Origin: Buddleja alternifolia
Lineage: Eukaryota > Streptophyta > Magnoliopsida > Lamiales > Scrophulariaceae
DNA length: 64,000 nt
Assembly (NCBI GenBank): GCA_019426215.1
Contig: CM033391.1
Coordinates: 4,576,708-4,640,707, forward strand
Direction of reading: 5' to 3'
Under the pieces are notes generated by a model, which had not been told where the DNA came from, made no database searches, and saw only the letters and a list, made by a program, of their open reading frames with translations. Numbering within the stretch: the first letter of the stretch is position 1; each line of letters starts with the position of its first letter. The translations under genes and the position numbers were made by a program. Positions 22,740 to 34,741 of the stretch are shown here, piece by piece.

Positions 22740-23841
22740 AAATATTAATATTACTTAATTTTGATAGAGAAATATAATTATTAATTAATTAATTTTGATA
22801 TTCTAAAAGGTAGTTTAGTCAATTCACAATCGGAAGAAACATTTTTTAGGATCCACACTTTTAGTATAAAATAGAATAGATAGAATGTAAAGGTCTATTA
22901 GATGTTATATATAGTGGATATACACTGTGTAATTCGATGCCGGACAAGTGTCTTGTTTTCCTTTAAAAAAAAAAAGGGTAACTGAGAGATATAAACAAAA
23001 TTATGGACATATCTCACACATTCATTCACCCCGTGCAAGTCATTAGGTATAGCACAAAATAAACCAAATTAGGAAATTTGCATAGTCAATTTACTTCTTT
23101 ATAATATTGTATAATTCTTATTTATGATTTTAAGGTTTTATTATTACGTACCCAAAACTCACATTTTACATAATTTGTTCCCTAATTAACACAGTGCACG
23201 CAAAACTATTTTCTTCATTGATTTTGTAAGAGAAAATAAAACATTAGACGTAGAACAACTTACATCTAGTTTAGTTAAGTACTTAAGTTATGCTCAAACA
23301 CACTTTATAGAGCTAAATTGTAAGTACCTTAATTGCTAAATATATAAGCTCTAAACTTGAAAAAATAAATACTTACCTCACAATTATATTCACATTTAAC
23401 TTTGTTCAACCTCCGGTATCATTAAATGAAGCAGTGGCCTTGTTAGGCAACAGAGGTTGGAGCCGATGCTTCAAGCTCAGTTGCTCCCTCAGATTCTGTC
23501 TGAGTGTAGCAACGATGAGCTGGAAAAAAAATTAATAAATCTACTTGAATCTCGAATTAAACGGAAAATATAAAAGGAATACAAATCTTGTAAATATATT
23601 TATGCAAGGACAATTGGCATGAAATTGTTGACCATTAGTATCACATCATATTAATATATGAGTAATTTATATAGACATCCCATACATAAGATTGTAATTA
23701 CAAAAATACATTGAAATCTAAGAAATTACAATAATTTCTCTTATCAGCAAAATAAAATTTTCAGTTTTACCATATGTCAGTTATAAGCTGATTATAATTT
23801 CACTCCATATTTTGTGAAGTGCCAAAATCTAGTACAAGGTG
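22740..23841. other. AT-rich stretch with one exon-like piece
   Basis: It is mostly featureless. On the minus strand 23519-23443 follows a good polypyrimidine-AG acceptor and reads CYTQTESEGATELEASAPTS up to a TAA at 23443-23445. That could be the terminal exon of an unrecognised gene. With no partner exon, I keep this as a weak suggestion only. Confidence 0.25.
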
Positions 23842-24030
23842 TCTTGGTAATTTAGAAAAATTTAGGAGGTTCGGGCCAAAAATGTATAGGGGCATTATAA
23901 GTAATCTTGCACGTCACCGACTTGGGTCGGGGCGTCTCCCACGGATCAGAGTCCGCGATTAATGTATCAGTCAAGCCCAAAAGGGTTGGCAGCCGAATAA
24001 GAATACTAAAACTATTTTATTAGCTTAAAC

Positions 24031-24062
<32 letters not shown>

Positions 24063-24385
24063 TAAAAAAAAAATTAGGCCTATTGGGCTCCTGGCAAAAT
24101 AAGGCCCAATAGCCCACAACCCATAGTCAGCTCCATATAAATGCCTCAGAGGAGCTGACAAATATTCATTATCTACTCCCCCAATAAAAAACACACTGGC
24201 TAGAGAGAGTAACCTCAGTATCGAACTACGAATCGACTTGACCCCAACTGCTTGGGTACGTAGATAGCTCGAAGTTACCGAGTGCAGTCTATACACAAAT
24301 CCATCTCTAACCTAGTTTGTCGTGAGTTGGATAGGTTCCTCCACCCCACGTGGTTGAACGCGTGACAAATCATTCTCTGACAATT
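23842..24385 (+). mobile_element. 5' LTR of a Tat-type Ty3/Gypsy element
   Basis: The region ends just before a primer-binding-site leader (about 24,390-24,421) and includes CATATAAATGCC, a TATA-like box at about 24,133. It also has an (AAT)n microsatellite at about 24,031-24,061. The 5' boundary (TGTCTTGG) is a guess from LTR grammar; no second LTR is available for comparison. Confidence 0.5.
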
Positions 24386-24397
24386 TTTAGCATCATC

Positions 24398-24421
24398 AGA
24401 TTGGCGCTGTCTATGGGAACA
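24398..24421 (+). promoter_or_regulatory. Primer binding site and leader of Ty3 element
   Basis: TTGGCGCTGTCTATGGGAAC is close to the TGGCGCCGTCTGTGGG leader common after the 5' LTR of plant Tat-group Ty3 elements. Confidence 0.6.
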
Positions 24422-24439
24422 GCGTTCCAGCCACTGAGC

Positions 24440-26097
24440 ATGCAAACTAGGTCACAAGCAAGAACTACTGGAGATAGGATGATGAACAACAGTCAGCCGA
24501 CCATGGCCAATGAAACTCTGAATCACGCTTCTGAGGACCAGCTTAACACTCGAGTGGGCACAGACAATCCTCCACATGTTCCGCCCCATGGCGAGACTCC
24601 TAGAGCCCCTCCCGAGGCGAACGAGCAAGAATTGCCATCGGTAACCCCCACGGTGATCCCACCCCATGCTTCCAGGGTGTTCGAGATCACCCAAGAGGCG
24701 TTACTGGCTTTGGTCGAGGATTCTTCTGTTCGCGCAGCCACCAGGGTGGTGCAATAATACTCTCGTGAACATCCAGCGCGAGCATCCGCTAGCAGGGGAC
24801 AAGGCCCCCAACCAAGAGACAGTCGTGAGGCTTCCCGACCTCAGGAACAGGGGCTGAAGGATCTACCCCCTCCATCTGATCTTCGGGGTTCGAATCCTCA
24901 CTAGAAGAGCGCTAGACCAATCTCCCCGCCGAGGTCATGAATCCCTGACCCTAGTGGGATTGGCTCTAGGTGTTCCAATTCACCCGTCAATGGGGCTGCC
25001 GGGGAGAGGGAGGAGAACAACGTGGTCTCCCCACATGAGAGGCCTCCTAGAGGAAGGGATAGGAAGATAACACCTCCTAGGTCTCCTCGCCGAGGGCAAG
25101 CTTCGTTGAATCCTGAAAAAGCATTGCCAAGGCACGATGGACACTGCCGACACTCCCAACGCCCCGTAGAACGCTGGGTGATATGAGGATATGCAATTAG
25201 TACCACTAGTTGTGGCCCTTCCGAAAAAAAGTCTATTCTGCGCCACAATTCTGGTAGAATCACTACCGTCCGGGTTGAAGATACCCCATTTGAGCGAGTA
25301 AGAAGGAGCGGGAGACCCCCAGGAACACATTGACAAGTTCAACATGAAGGCTGATATGTACGACATCAGCGACGCGGCTTACTGCAAGATCTTCCGGACC
25401 ACCCTCTCAGGAAGGGCTCTGAGCTAGTTCAACCAACTGTGCGCCGGGACCATCGCCGGCTTTGAGCAGCTAGCTGGACGCTTCCTTAATCATTTTTCCA
25501 TGAACAAAAAATATCCTAAGACATCCTCTTTCCTGTTCACGGTGGTTCCAAAAGAGGGGGAGTCCTTAAGAGAGTGTGTGCAACGCTTCTCTAACTCGGT
25601 GTCAGAAGTGCCGCATGTGAACCACGAGCTCTTATCTGGAATTATACAAAGGAATCTACACAGAGGTAGGTTCAAGGAGTCGATCGTTGGAAAGCCCCCA
25701 TCGACTATGGAAGAGCTTTTGCGAAGAGCTAAGAAGTACACCAGGATCGAAGAAACGGTCGGCCCGGTCAAGAATGAGGGTGGCAACAAGAGAAAGGCAA
25801 GGGATGAAGCAGGGGAAGCCTATGCTCCCTTCGGGGTTTGAGAAGTATACTCCTTTCACCCTTTCAAGGAAGCGAGTACGAGCTATAGCCGAACAACAAG
25901 GAATAGTCTCCTGGCCAAGGAAGATGAGGGATAGCCCCAATCGCCTCAAATCCAACAAGTATTGCAGATTTCACAGAGATAAGGGCCACACGACCGACGA
26001 ATGCCACCACTTGCAAGTTGAAATAGAGAAGTTGATCAAGAGAGACTATCTTCAAGAGGTAGTTGCCCCGTTCGAGGTGACTGTTCAGACTCCCTAG
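24440..26097 (+). pseudogene. Ty3/Gypsy (Tat-group) gag, frame-broken
   Basis: The chosen start gives MQTRSQARTTGDRMMNN, just after the leader. Frame is lost after 24,757. Gag homology then resumes with MKADMYDISDAAYCKIFRTT and a stop in ALS*FNQL, then LAGRFLNHFSMNKKYPKTSS, GESLRECVQRFSN and MEELLRRAKKY (25,340-25,841). A further frame carries the zinc-knuckle-like KYCRFHRDKGHTTDECHHLQ and EIEKLIKRDYLQE to 26,097. Protease, RT and the 3' LTR are missing; sequence switches to pararetrovirus at about 26,162. It would encode the capsid protein of the element. Confidence 0.85.
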
Positions 26098-26231
26098 AGA
26101 TCGAGGGGCAAGAGGTAGTTTTCTTGACTATTTAAAATCCATCTCCACACAAAACCATCAAGAATACACATCACATCAATGGGCCTACTATCATGATAAA
26201 GAAAGCTCATCAAGTGAAGAAGCATTGATTG

Positions 26232-27117
26232 AAGAGTGGGACCATTCAATAATGTAGCCTTATCAAATATCGATGTAAACAATAATGTAAAATAGAAGGG
26301 CATCAAAAAGAAAATATCCAGGGACAACAAGTGTCTTTTGACACCATAGCCCGTCTATGTAAAGTAGGAGTGTCGGTCGATTTTTTAACCGAATTGGACT
26401 GAAATTTCGATTAACCAAAATTTCAGTTAAATTGAAAATCAAACCGAATTAAAAAACCGACCGGTTCAGTCGGTTTTTGTTCGGTTCGATTAAAACCAAA
26501 TTTTATTTTACTTTTTACTTTTTTTAAAAAAAATCTCACTAGCTACTATTTTTTTTACTATTGTTGTTCACTTTTTCTTTGCAATGTATACATTTATATA
26601 TTTATAATTATGTTTAGCACGACTAATTAAAATTGACATAATTAAATTAAAAAGTGAACCGGTTCGGTTCGATTTGTCGGTATAAATAAGTAAATAAATT
26701 AGATATAAATAAATAATTAAAATTTAGTTATGACTAATTTTAATTTATTTTTTTTATTTTTCTATAAGTTGTCACTAGAAAACACATTTTTGTTTATAAT
26801 TTTTAGTCTATATTATACTATAAAAAAAAAAAAAATCAGTTTTTCGGGTAACCGACCGAACCAAACCTTAAAACTGAAAAATTGAAATTTGCAAAAAAAA
26901 GAAAAGGTCCGAATCAAAATTTCGATTCTCGATCGATTCGGTCGATTCGTGAACACCCCTAAAATAAAGTTATATGTTTTTGAAGAGTGGGACCATTTAA
27001 TAATGTAGCCTTATCAACTATCGTGATGTAAGCAATAATGTAAAATAGAAGGGCATCAAAAAGAAAATATCTAGGGACAACAAGTGTCTTTTGACACCAT
27101 AGCCCGTCTATGTAAAG
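26232..27117. repeat. Duplicated viral intergenic segment flanking a hAT element
   Basis: About 133 bp at 26232-26364 (GAAGAGTGGGACCATT... to TATGTAAAG) recurs directly at about 26982-27116. A third diverged copy is at 31,195-31,475. The hAT at 26365-26961 lies between the first two. Confidence 0.88.
26365..26961. mobile_element. hAT MITE (TAGGAGTG...CACCCCTA)
   Basis: Termini TAGGAGTGTCGGTCGATT and GTGAACACCCCTA are inverted. The subterminal regions are full of AACCGAA/TTCGGTT motifs. Flanks ATGTAAAG and AAATAAAG match at 6 of 8. It is non-coding and inserted in the viral intergenic region. Confidence 0.8.
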
Positions 27118-28050
27118 TCATGTATATGTTTGAATTTTTGTAAGATATAATTGGAAGAATTGAAGTTTCATGTGTTGAACAAACACTCTTCACTCATGTT
27201 CTAAAAAGCAAACACTCTTCACTAAAGGTTTCTCTTTTAAAGAAATGAATAGCCTTTGTTCATTAAATATTCAGTAAATATTTCAGCACACATAAATTAA
27301 ACACAATAGCTGAAAGAAGAATACCAGTCTACATCTGGCAAAGAGTTTAGATCTCATATGCACAGGAAAAACGAAACAGGTATGAATCTAGATCTCATCT
27401 CAATATTTCAAAGTAATTTTGTTCAGTAATTTTGTTCAGATTGGATATACACACTTATCAACCGTAAATAAAATAATTAAATCAACCTTTATGGAAGGAA
27501 TTGATTCACCCATAAGAATGACTATACTTGACGAAAGAACAATTAATCCAAAGGATCAGATAATAGGAATAGTTAATAAAAACCTTAGTCAGGAAATAAA
27601 AGAATTGCAAAGTGCTATACAACAATTTCAAGGAATTAATAAACAATTTCTAGGAATTAATAGATAAAGGAAATTCGTATTTAGAAAAACTGGGAACAAT
27701 ATATAAAGAAAATAAGTATTAATATTCAAAAATAATAATCCAGCACATAATGAACCTATTAAATGTAGAAAAACAAATTTGTTATAATCATGAAGATGGA
27801 TAATTCTTTCCACATTTTTTCGCACTTTTGATCCACAACTGAATAATATATCAGATATGATACAATATTTAATTACTAACTGTGCAAATCACTTAAGCAA
27901 AGAACAGAGAGGTTTTCAAGATATTCATATTAATCTTGAAGAATTAATTTACTACTTAAAAGAAAAACAAAAATCATCTGAGCAGAATGAAGACAAAAAT
28001 GTGTATTATAGAAACTTGTATGAATATATTAATTCTTTTTTATTTGGATG

Positions 28051-28427
28051 TGTTTTTTAAAAATATTTAAAAATTGTGTAGATGTGATATAAAGTTGATT
28101 GAATTAGTTATATATGCAATGACGATGCGAGAAAAAGTTAAAATAATATTTTATTTATGATTAATTAAGAAAGCGAATGTGTTAGATATAGAGAGAGTGA
28201 TGTGATGGAATTGATGAAATGATGAGTAGTTACGTAGGGGATTGTGTAGTAGAATTTAAAATTTGAGTATTTTCTGTTGAATTTATCTTGGAATGTGCAT
28301 TTTTATTTTCTGGTGATCCAAAAAATGAAAATACAACTTAAAAAACACAACTATACATAGCAGTAATTGTGTACAAAAGCTTAAAGGCTTATGTAAACAA
28401 TTACCAACGTTATGCAACTATGAACAT
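28051..28427. other. AT-rich stretch between viral unit A and CACTA element
   Basis: I cannot assign this to the virus or the CACTA element. GGATGTGTTTTTTAAAAAT near its left edge and TTAAAAAACACAAC near 28,335 are loosely inverted, so it may be another small element. Confidence 0.35.
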
Positions 28428-29469
28428 CACCACAATAAAAAATAATATTATTAACACAATTTGAAATGATAATGTCAAAATTGTCATTAAATATACATAA
28501 TAAGTGATACTAATTTTTATTTGGGAAAATTACACCTACACTTACTGTTATAATGGGTAATTACACAAACTACCCCTTTTAGAATCGAAACTATAAATAC
28601 TTAATCCACTATAACTGAAAATTACCTTTACCCCTCTGGAAATCATCAGTCAAAGGTCAAACAATAGTAAGTGACATTTTTGCCTTTTTCTTAAATTATT
28701 AAAAAAATTAAAAAGTTGGAATAATATTTTTGTTACGGTCGTACTCCTCTTATAATATGTAATTACCAAAACCCTCCTCTTGCTTTTGAAATTATCAACA
28801 CTCCCTACAAGGTAATTGTAAGGTTTTTAGGGGTTAAATTATAAGAATTTTTAATGCATAGGGGTATTGTAAGAAGTGTATTATAACAGGGGAGGCTTGT
28901 GTAATTTCAAAAATAAGAGGGGGGGCTGTAATTTTTTCGAAATAACATTTGAACAGAGATATTTTTGAAAATTCACATAATGATGTTATTAAAAAATTGA
29001 TCTCAGTGGGTAAATATAATTTTTAATTACAGTGGGTTACTGGTATTTCTACTTTCATTTATAAGGGGGTAATTTGTGTAAATACTTATTATAGCAGTGG
29101 GTGTTAAGTGTAATTTTTTCTTTTTATTTTGTCACAATAAATAATTTTAGAGGCAAGTATTTCTATAAAGTTGTAATTATTGAGCATTAGTGTCATATAT
29201 ATAGTGACAATTTAGTGACATCAATTAACTTAGTGACAACAATAAGAGTGTCATATATATAGTGACTATAATTGTTATCTTATCACTATAGATGTGACAT
29301 TAATTGTTAATAGTGACAACTTTTTTATCATTAATTATCAAGAGTGACAATTATTATACAAATTTTATTACTGTTAAACGTGTAAAATTTATTTTTGTGA
29401 CAAAACAAAATTTTTTGTCATTATAAATTTATAATAAGTCTCTTATATCTTATTATTTTTTTTGTAGTG
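28428..29469. mobile_element. CACTA-type non-autonomous element
   Basis: It starts CACCACAATAAAAAATAATA and ends TATTATTTTTTTTGTAGTG, inverted and close to the CACTACAA...TTGTAGTG consensus. CAT is duplicated at 28425-28427 and 29470-29472, the 3-bp size expected for CACTA. Subterminal GTGACAA/TTGTCAC motifs repeat many times. The right flank is viral RNase H sequence. A MULE MITE is nested inside. Confidence 0.82.
28523..29120. mobile_element. MULE MITE nested in the CACTA element
   Basis: GGGAAAATTACACCTACAC pairs with GTGTTAAGTGTAATTTTTTC over arms of about 130 bp. TTTTTATTT is duplicated exactly at 28514-28522 and 29121-29129. The inside is non-coding, with a second inverted pair that suggests a compound foldback. 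Confidence 0.92.
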
Positions 29470-29691
29470 CATATGGATCAATTAATCGTCTACACAGACG
29501 ATTCATCAAACAGATTGGCAGGATGCCAAGTTAAAAAGATAGACTCAAAGGTCTGTCAGAATTTGAGCGGAACATCCGCAAAGATGGAACAGGATTACCC
29601 TGTGCATGAAAAGGAAGTACTTAGCATGTCTAAGAAGTTTGAAAAGATGGCGAGTGGATCTATTATCAAAGGAATTCCTTCCGAGGACTGA
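29470..29691 (+). pseudogene. Pararetroviral RNase H fragment
   Basis: The fragment starts where the CACTA element ends. VYTDDSS and YPVHEKEVLSMSKKFEK fit the end of a Caulimoviridae RT-RNase H region. The upstream RT is absent. The frame ends at 29,691, and the next viral frame begins within 100 bases. Confidence 0.72.
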
Positions 29692-29775
29692 TTCAAAGTA
29701 CTGAGTTGGATTTAGCCAATAAAATATTAAAGCCAACTATAATCAGTTTATATACAATCCAGAATACTACACCAA

Positions 29776-31200
29776 ATGAAAAGCCAAAGTGCTAGCAGAT
29801 ACACTAATTACCCAGCGAATGGGAGTAGTACCCATGGAGGCAATCAAAAAGGAGATCAAGTTCAACGAAGAAGAATTTGTTCGAAAGGCGGGGATATTAA
29901 CAAAAAACAACAACGCACTAAAAAGGGCACTACAGATGCTATCAGGAGAAGATCACAAGAAAAGGAACTACAGAAAAACCAACAAGATTCAAGAGGAAAA
30001 GCGAAATTAGCAGAAGAAAATGAAAAATGCTATGTGATTTTTAATGGACCAATGGCAGGAATCTACACGGAATGGCATCAAGTAGCAATACACATTGCGG
30101 GAAAAAAGGCCATAATTCATAAATCCTTCCGCAACAAAGAATCAGCTAAAAAGGCAATTGAAGAATTCAACAAAGATTCGTTCAGGCCTCGTGACATTCA
30201 ACGACGACTCACGCCGAACATGTCAAACATGCAGAGTTTAGGCAAGAAACTAAACACTGACAGAATAAAGTCGTTCCGGAACAAAGAATCAGCAAAAAAG
30301 GCAATTGAAGAATTCAACAAAGATTTGTTCAGGCCTCGTGACATTCAACGGCTCACGCCGAACATACCAAACATGCAGAGTTTAGGTAAGAAACTAAACA
30401 CTGACAGAATAAATGCTATACCAACGACTCAAATGAAACAAGAAATGATGAAAGTATGCAGAAGAGCGTTCCTCCATCATTTTGAATCATTGAACCGATG
30501 GACAACAAAACAAAAAAAATTCTTTTACTATCCCAAAGCCAGAAACACTTTTGGACCAAAAGCCATCATACTTCCAGGAGCCGAACCATTAACTACTTAT
30601 CTTTTTTATGCTTGTGGACTGGTAGAAACCATATATTTAGAAAACCTTCATGTCATCAAAGATTTCCCACCAGGAATTCTTCGAACAGTCAGACAATATA
30701 AAGAAAGGTTTGCTAAAGATCGAGAGATGTATTTACAAATTTATAGCAGTTATCCAGTTTTCAACGATCGGGATGAGATTATTGTCCCAAAGCACTCAGC
30801 AATCCAAATTGGAATATCCAATAGAGATTATCCAACAATTGATGAATCACCAAACATGGAAGTCGATGATCAGCAGTTCAGAATTTTCAACATCAATCTA
30901 CTCAAACGAGTATTCAATACCACACAGAAGATTGCGGAAGGATGCAACTTCAAAATCAACTACAGGGGACCACAGACAGTAATCTTCTCTCATCATAAAG
31001 TACCACTCACTGGAAAAGAAGCTGAATCACTCCTGGCGTTTGAACAACCATTCTACAATATTGAGGGATCACTAAGCAACCTTCTTGAAGAAGACAAAAA
31101 ACAGCTGTGCCAGAGGTTAAAGGAATACACATCACATCAATGCGCCTACTGTCATGATAGAGAAAGCTCATCAAGCGAACAAGCACTAATTGAAGGCTAG
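29776..31200 (+). pseudogene. Pararetroviral viroplasmin-type ORF with internal duplication
   Basis: This is the longest open viral frame here (474 codons). Residues about 84-130 (CYVIFNGPMAGIYTEWHQVA) resemble the viroplasmin/RNase H1 N-terminal fold found in the inclusion-body and transactivator proteins of several Caulimoviridae. A 147-bp segment (30124-30270) is followed by a 144-bp near-copy (30271 to about 30,414), doubling about 48 residues starting SFRNKESAKKAIEEF. The first ~75 codons overlap another open frame that better continues the polyprotein, so the true junction is frameshifted. The genus is not settled. Confidence 0.75.
30124..30414 (+). repeat. In-frame 147/144-bp tandem duplication
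   Basis: Two adjacent copies begin TCCTTCCGCAACAAAGAATC and TCGTTCCGGAACAAAGAATC. The second is 3 bp shorter and lacks one Arg codon. Frame is kept across both. Confidence 0.93.
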
Positions 31201-31256
31201 GACCATCAATAATGTAGCCTTATCAACTATTGTGATGTAAGCAATAATGTAAAATA

Positions 31257-31400
31257 AGGGAAATTTCATATTACCAAAATAAGTAATATTTAAGTGTATT
31301 TATCAATCAGTGGATATGTACATGATTATTTTATAATCATGTATGATCTAGCGGTTTAAAATTCACTTGAATATATACTTATTTGGGTAGCATTTCATTA
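31257..31400. mobile_element. 144-bp MITE in viral intergenic region
   Basis: The arms GGGAAATTTCATATTACC and GGTAGCATTTCATT are inverted, followed by CAAAATAAGTAAT / ATACTTATTTGG. ATA flanks both sides. The two viral copies at 26,283 and 27,040 lack this block and act as empty sites, so the insertion limits are well supported. Confidence 0.82.
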
Positions 31401-32686
31401 ATAGACGGGCATCAAAGAGAAAATATCTGGGGACAACAAGTGTCTTTTGACACCATAACCCGTCTATGTAAAGTTATATATGCTTGTATTTGTAAGATAT
31501 AATTGGAAGAGTTGAAGTTTCATGTGTTGAATAAACACTCTTCACTAAGGGTTTCACTTTTAATGAGATGAATAACCTTTATGACAAAACTAAAGATATT
31601 TGTTTGAAATAATTTCGAATAAATATTCCACTAATAGGTGTATAATACGTAACTGAAGACATGTCTAAGAGGGAATGAATTAGGGCATTAAAAAAGTGCT
31701 AGAATGCACAGAAAAATTATAAAGTATGAAAGGTTTAACTGAAAAATATCTAAATAAAATATCACTGAAATTTTGTAAGTTCCAGAAGAAAGAGTTACAA
31801 AAGATGAAAGAATAAAAATTAAGTGCTGAGTTACAGAGGTGAATTCAGTCATTACAAACGGAAAAAGACAATATACACTGAGTACAATGAAGTGAGTGTC
31901 ACTCTATTACACCCTTGGAACAAACCAGTGGAACCAGATGGTAAATTCACAAACAACGAATCCAAAAGGGAATTATGAGAGACTCGACTGAAACGCTTCA
32001 CTTGACCACTCTTGTATGTTACTCAGAACTCCAAGCACTCTCTGGTACTGCTCCTTCCTCACTGGAACTTAACTGGAGAAAGTACCTAAAACGCACATAA
32101 GAATTTTATCAATAGTATGCCGAAAGATGCTTGTAGAATTCGTGATTTTCAACTGAAGATACATGGATCTTTATATATGTATTTAGGACGAAGGATAAAA
32201 GGTAATAAGATAAATGTAAAACGGCTCCTTCCATAAGTGTAACAAACGGTAACTACTCCATATGAAAAAATATAGGAAAGGAAATATGACCTTGACAATT
32301 ATAAAATAGATATGAAATAAATTTAAGATGTATTTCTATATGAAGAGAAAAGATATGCAGATTACTTTAACTTTCCTTAAAAATGGATGCCATTAATTAT
32401 TTCCAATTTTGCAAAGATTCCAAAACATGGATAAATGGAAAGATCTCTGATTTAATCAAGGATGTGGATTACTATAGAAAGGTGAGCAATAATAATCTAT
32501 TAAATGATACAATGATATAATAAATAGACGGATATATACTTCCCTTAGATAGATGAAAGAAGAAATCTTCTTGCTGGAACTTCTGTAAATCTGTATAAGG
32601 AAAGAAGCATAAAATCAGTGATTGAATACCAAACTTGTCATCTTCAAAAACGAATTATATTAGAGACCAAAAAGGTCAACAATCTC

Positions 32687-32824
32687 GGGAAATTCTATGT
32701 TCGACCGAGATCATTGGTCTGGATCCAGTTCTCACCATTGGATCCCCCAATAGGGGATAATTTACTAAATTACCCCCCGATCCAATGCTAAGAGCTGGAC
32801 CGAGACCGCAACATAGAATTTCAC
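32687..32824. mobile_element. 138-bp MULE MITE at the LTR/PPT boundary of Y
   Basis: GGGAAATTCTATGTTCGACC and CGCAACATAGAATTTCAC are inverted. AACAATCTC is duplicated exactly at 32678-32686 and 32825-32833. It separates the LTR edge from the PPT. The other LTR of Y has no such block. Confidence 0.92.
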
Positions 32825-32842
32825 AACAATCTCCCCCTTTTT

Positions 32843-33196
32843 GATGATAACAAAGAAATAGATACCTCATTTGGAATGATAGAATAATGATGAGAACGAT
32901 CTTACCAAGAGCTCCCCCTGAGTAGGTGATTGATTCCTCCCCCTGTCTAAATAAAAATTGCCAAATAGCATGTATTATAAATGGAAAGGAGGGGTAATAT
33001 TCTCCACCCCTTCATGAGGTCATGCATGTGCCAACATAGAAATTTTTATAGTACCAAGTTTAGATCTCAAATGAGAAAATCTATCACTACTTTGAGCCTT
33101 AGTAAAGATACTAGGTAATGCAAATCAGTGCTAGTAAAATGAATATTAACATCGTCTTTTTGAACATGTACACGAATGAGATGATGCTATACCAAG
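32843..33196 (-). pseudogene. Copia Y RNase H tail and 3' region
   Basis: On the minus strand a diverged RNase H C-terminal tail is readable just before element X (DDVNIHFTSTDLHY). It is followed by a non-coding stretch to the PPT. The rest of RNase H and RT lies beyond X at 39,573 and up. Confidence 0.5.
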
Positions 33197-33313
33197 TGTC
33201 ACAAGGGCATTTTTCGAACCTAAATTTCTCACACAAAAGGCCCTCGTGCGACCTGATTCGTCCCACACGAACCACTCAGCCTTCCGCAACACGCACAACT
33301 CTCGTGTTTCCTG

Positions 33314-34590
33314 TTAGGTCTCATATTTTACATATTTTTATCATGTTTTACCTCACATTTATCTTTATTTTATGCCTTGTAGTTAATCTTTTCCATTATT
33401 TTTAGCCTAATTTACATATTTGTTCTCTAAGTCGTCTTAATGTTTTTGTAGGCAAAAAAGCGATTGTTTTGATAAATTGAAGGAGTGTTTCTTACAAGAA
33501 TAATGAAGGATAAACCAAGAGGAAGTGAAGAAATGCAATAGAGAGGCCAAACGAGAAAGTTCCATGGAAGAAAAAATTAAGAGAAAAAATTCTGCATAGG
33601 CAGACTGCACAGTTGTGCAGCTGCCGATTTTCATAATTTTCATGGGCCGATTTTATGACTTGGATGGGCCTATTTTATGTATCCAAGACTCCTTTTAAGT
33701 TAAGGAAAGAGAAAAAAAAACATATTTAGGCTAGATAAGAGGTTAGAGAGTGATATTCTTGAGTGAGAAGACTTGGAGAAGAAGAAAAAGAAGGCTTGAA
33801 GGAGATTTCTTGGAGTTGAAAGCTTTCATCTTCTCAAGTTGTATTTTTCTATTCCTCCATTGTTGAACATGATTATTTTTATGTTTATGCAATTTATTTC
33901 TTGTTTTTCTTTAATTATGCATAGCTAAATTATTTTATAGGGTTTAAGATGTAGTCTTGAGTATTAATTTGGATTATGGATGATTTATGGATTTGATTCT
34001 TGTTTTGTTTATCTATTAATGAGCGTTTAATGCTTGTAATTGCTTGATCACCAATTGCATAATTTAAGATGAATTATGAAGTACTGGGAGGTGAATTAGT
34101 TTATCGGTTCAGATTTAATAGAATGTGTAAATTGCTTAATAGGGATTTTGGTAATTTTGCATGAGACTAGTTAAACAATATTCATAGAACTTAATGGATT
34201 TATCTAATTTAGTTATTGATCATGAGAGTGACGGTAATTGATTTAGTTGGGTACTCATGAAGATCTCGAGAGAGTATTCATGTAATTAAGGAAATTGGGT
34301 CTTCAATTTAAACAAGAATGATAATCCATTGAAAGTCAATAATCCATAGAAATACCTTGATGAAATCTTCATCCCTAGACTTTTCGTTAATTGATTATTC
34401 GTGTTAATTATCTCTGTTTTAATTAATTTAATTAACTCTGGTTTTATTACTTTTTGCTTTTAATTAGTTTAAAAATCACATCTCTTATAATCGATAATCT
34501 TCGTTTGGTACTTGATAACCTTCCCTGTGGAGATGATCTTACTTTCACTATATTATTTGTTCGATTCCGTGTTGTTACGGGTGGTTAACA
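33314..34590 (+). mobile_element. 5' LTR of an Athila-type Ty3 element
   Basis: It starts TGTTAGGTCTCATATTTTAC, exactly where the LTR of X breaks off, and ends GGGTGGTTAACA. It is followed at once by AATTGGCGTTGTTGCCGGGG, close to the Athila/Tat leader. About 1.28 kb. Confidence 0.8.
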
Positions 34591-34612
34591 AATTGGCGTT
34601 GTTGCCGGGGAA
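34591..34612 (+). promoter_or_regulatory. Primer binding site of Athila-type element
   Basis: TTGGCGTTGTTGCCGGGGA directly follows the LTR and resembles the TGGCGCCGTTGCCGGGG primer-site leader of this group. Confidence 0.7.
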
Positions 34613-34741
34613 GGCAATAAATAGTCAATATCAATAAAAAGTTAATTCTTATTAGTTTAGACATTTATTTTTATTTTATTTTTGATTTTTTTCCTGTCTC
34701 TCTCTATTCTTAATTTCTTGTTTTAGGTTGAATTTTGGTGG

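Larger units (their letters stand above)
26162..28050 (+). pseudogene. Endogenous pararetrovirus unit A, partial
   Basis: The unit carries the end of the viroplasmin-type ORF (26162-26230), an intergenic region, a leader (to about 27,425), a 30K-type movement-protein fragment (27,426-27,667, with STFMEGIDSP) and a short acidic fragment (27,857-28,015) matching the later coat region. Order and wording fit Caulimoviridae. A hAT element splits the intergenic part, and part of that region is present twice. Stops interrupt the movement-protein-to-coat joint near 27,664-27,856. Protease and RT are missing. It is collinear with the unit beginning at 29,470. Confidence 0.8.

Noticed and set aside
24452..25366. 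Minus-strand open frames across the Ty3 gag
   Set aside because: They are antisense shadows of gag, kept open by its GC-rich codons.
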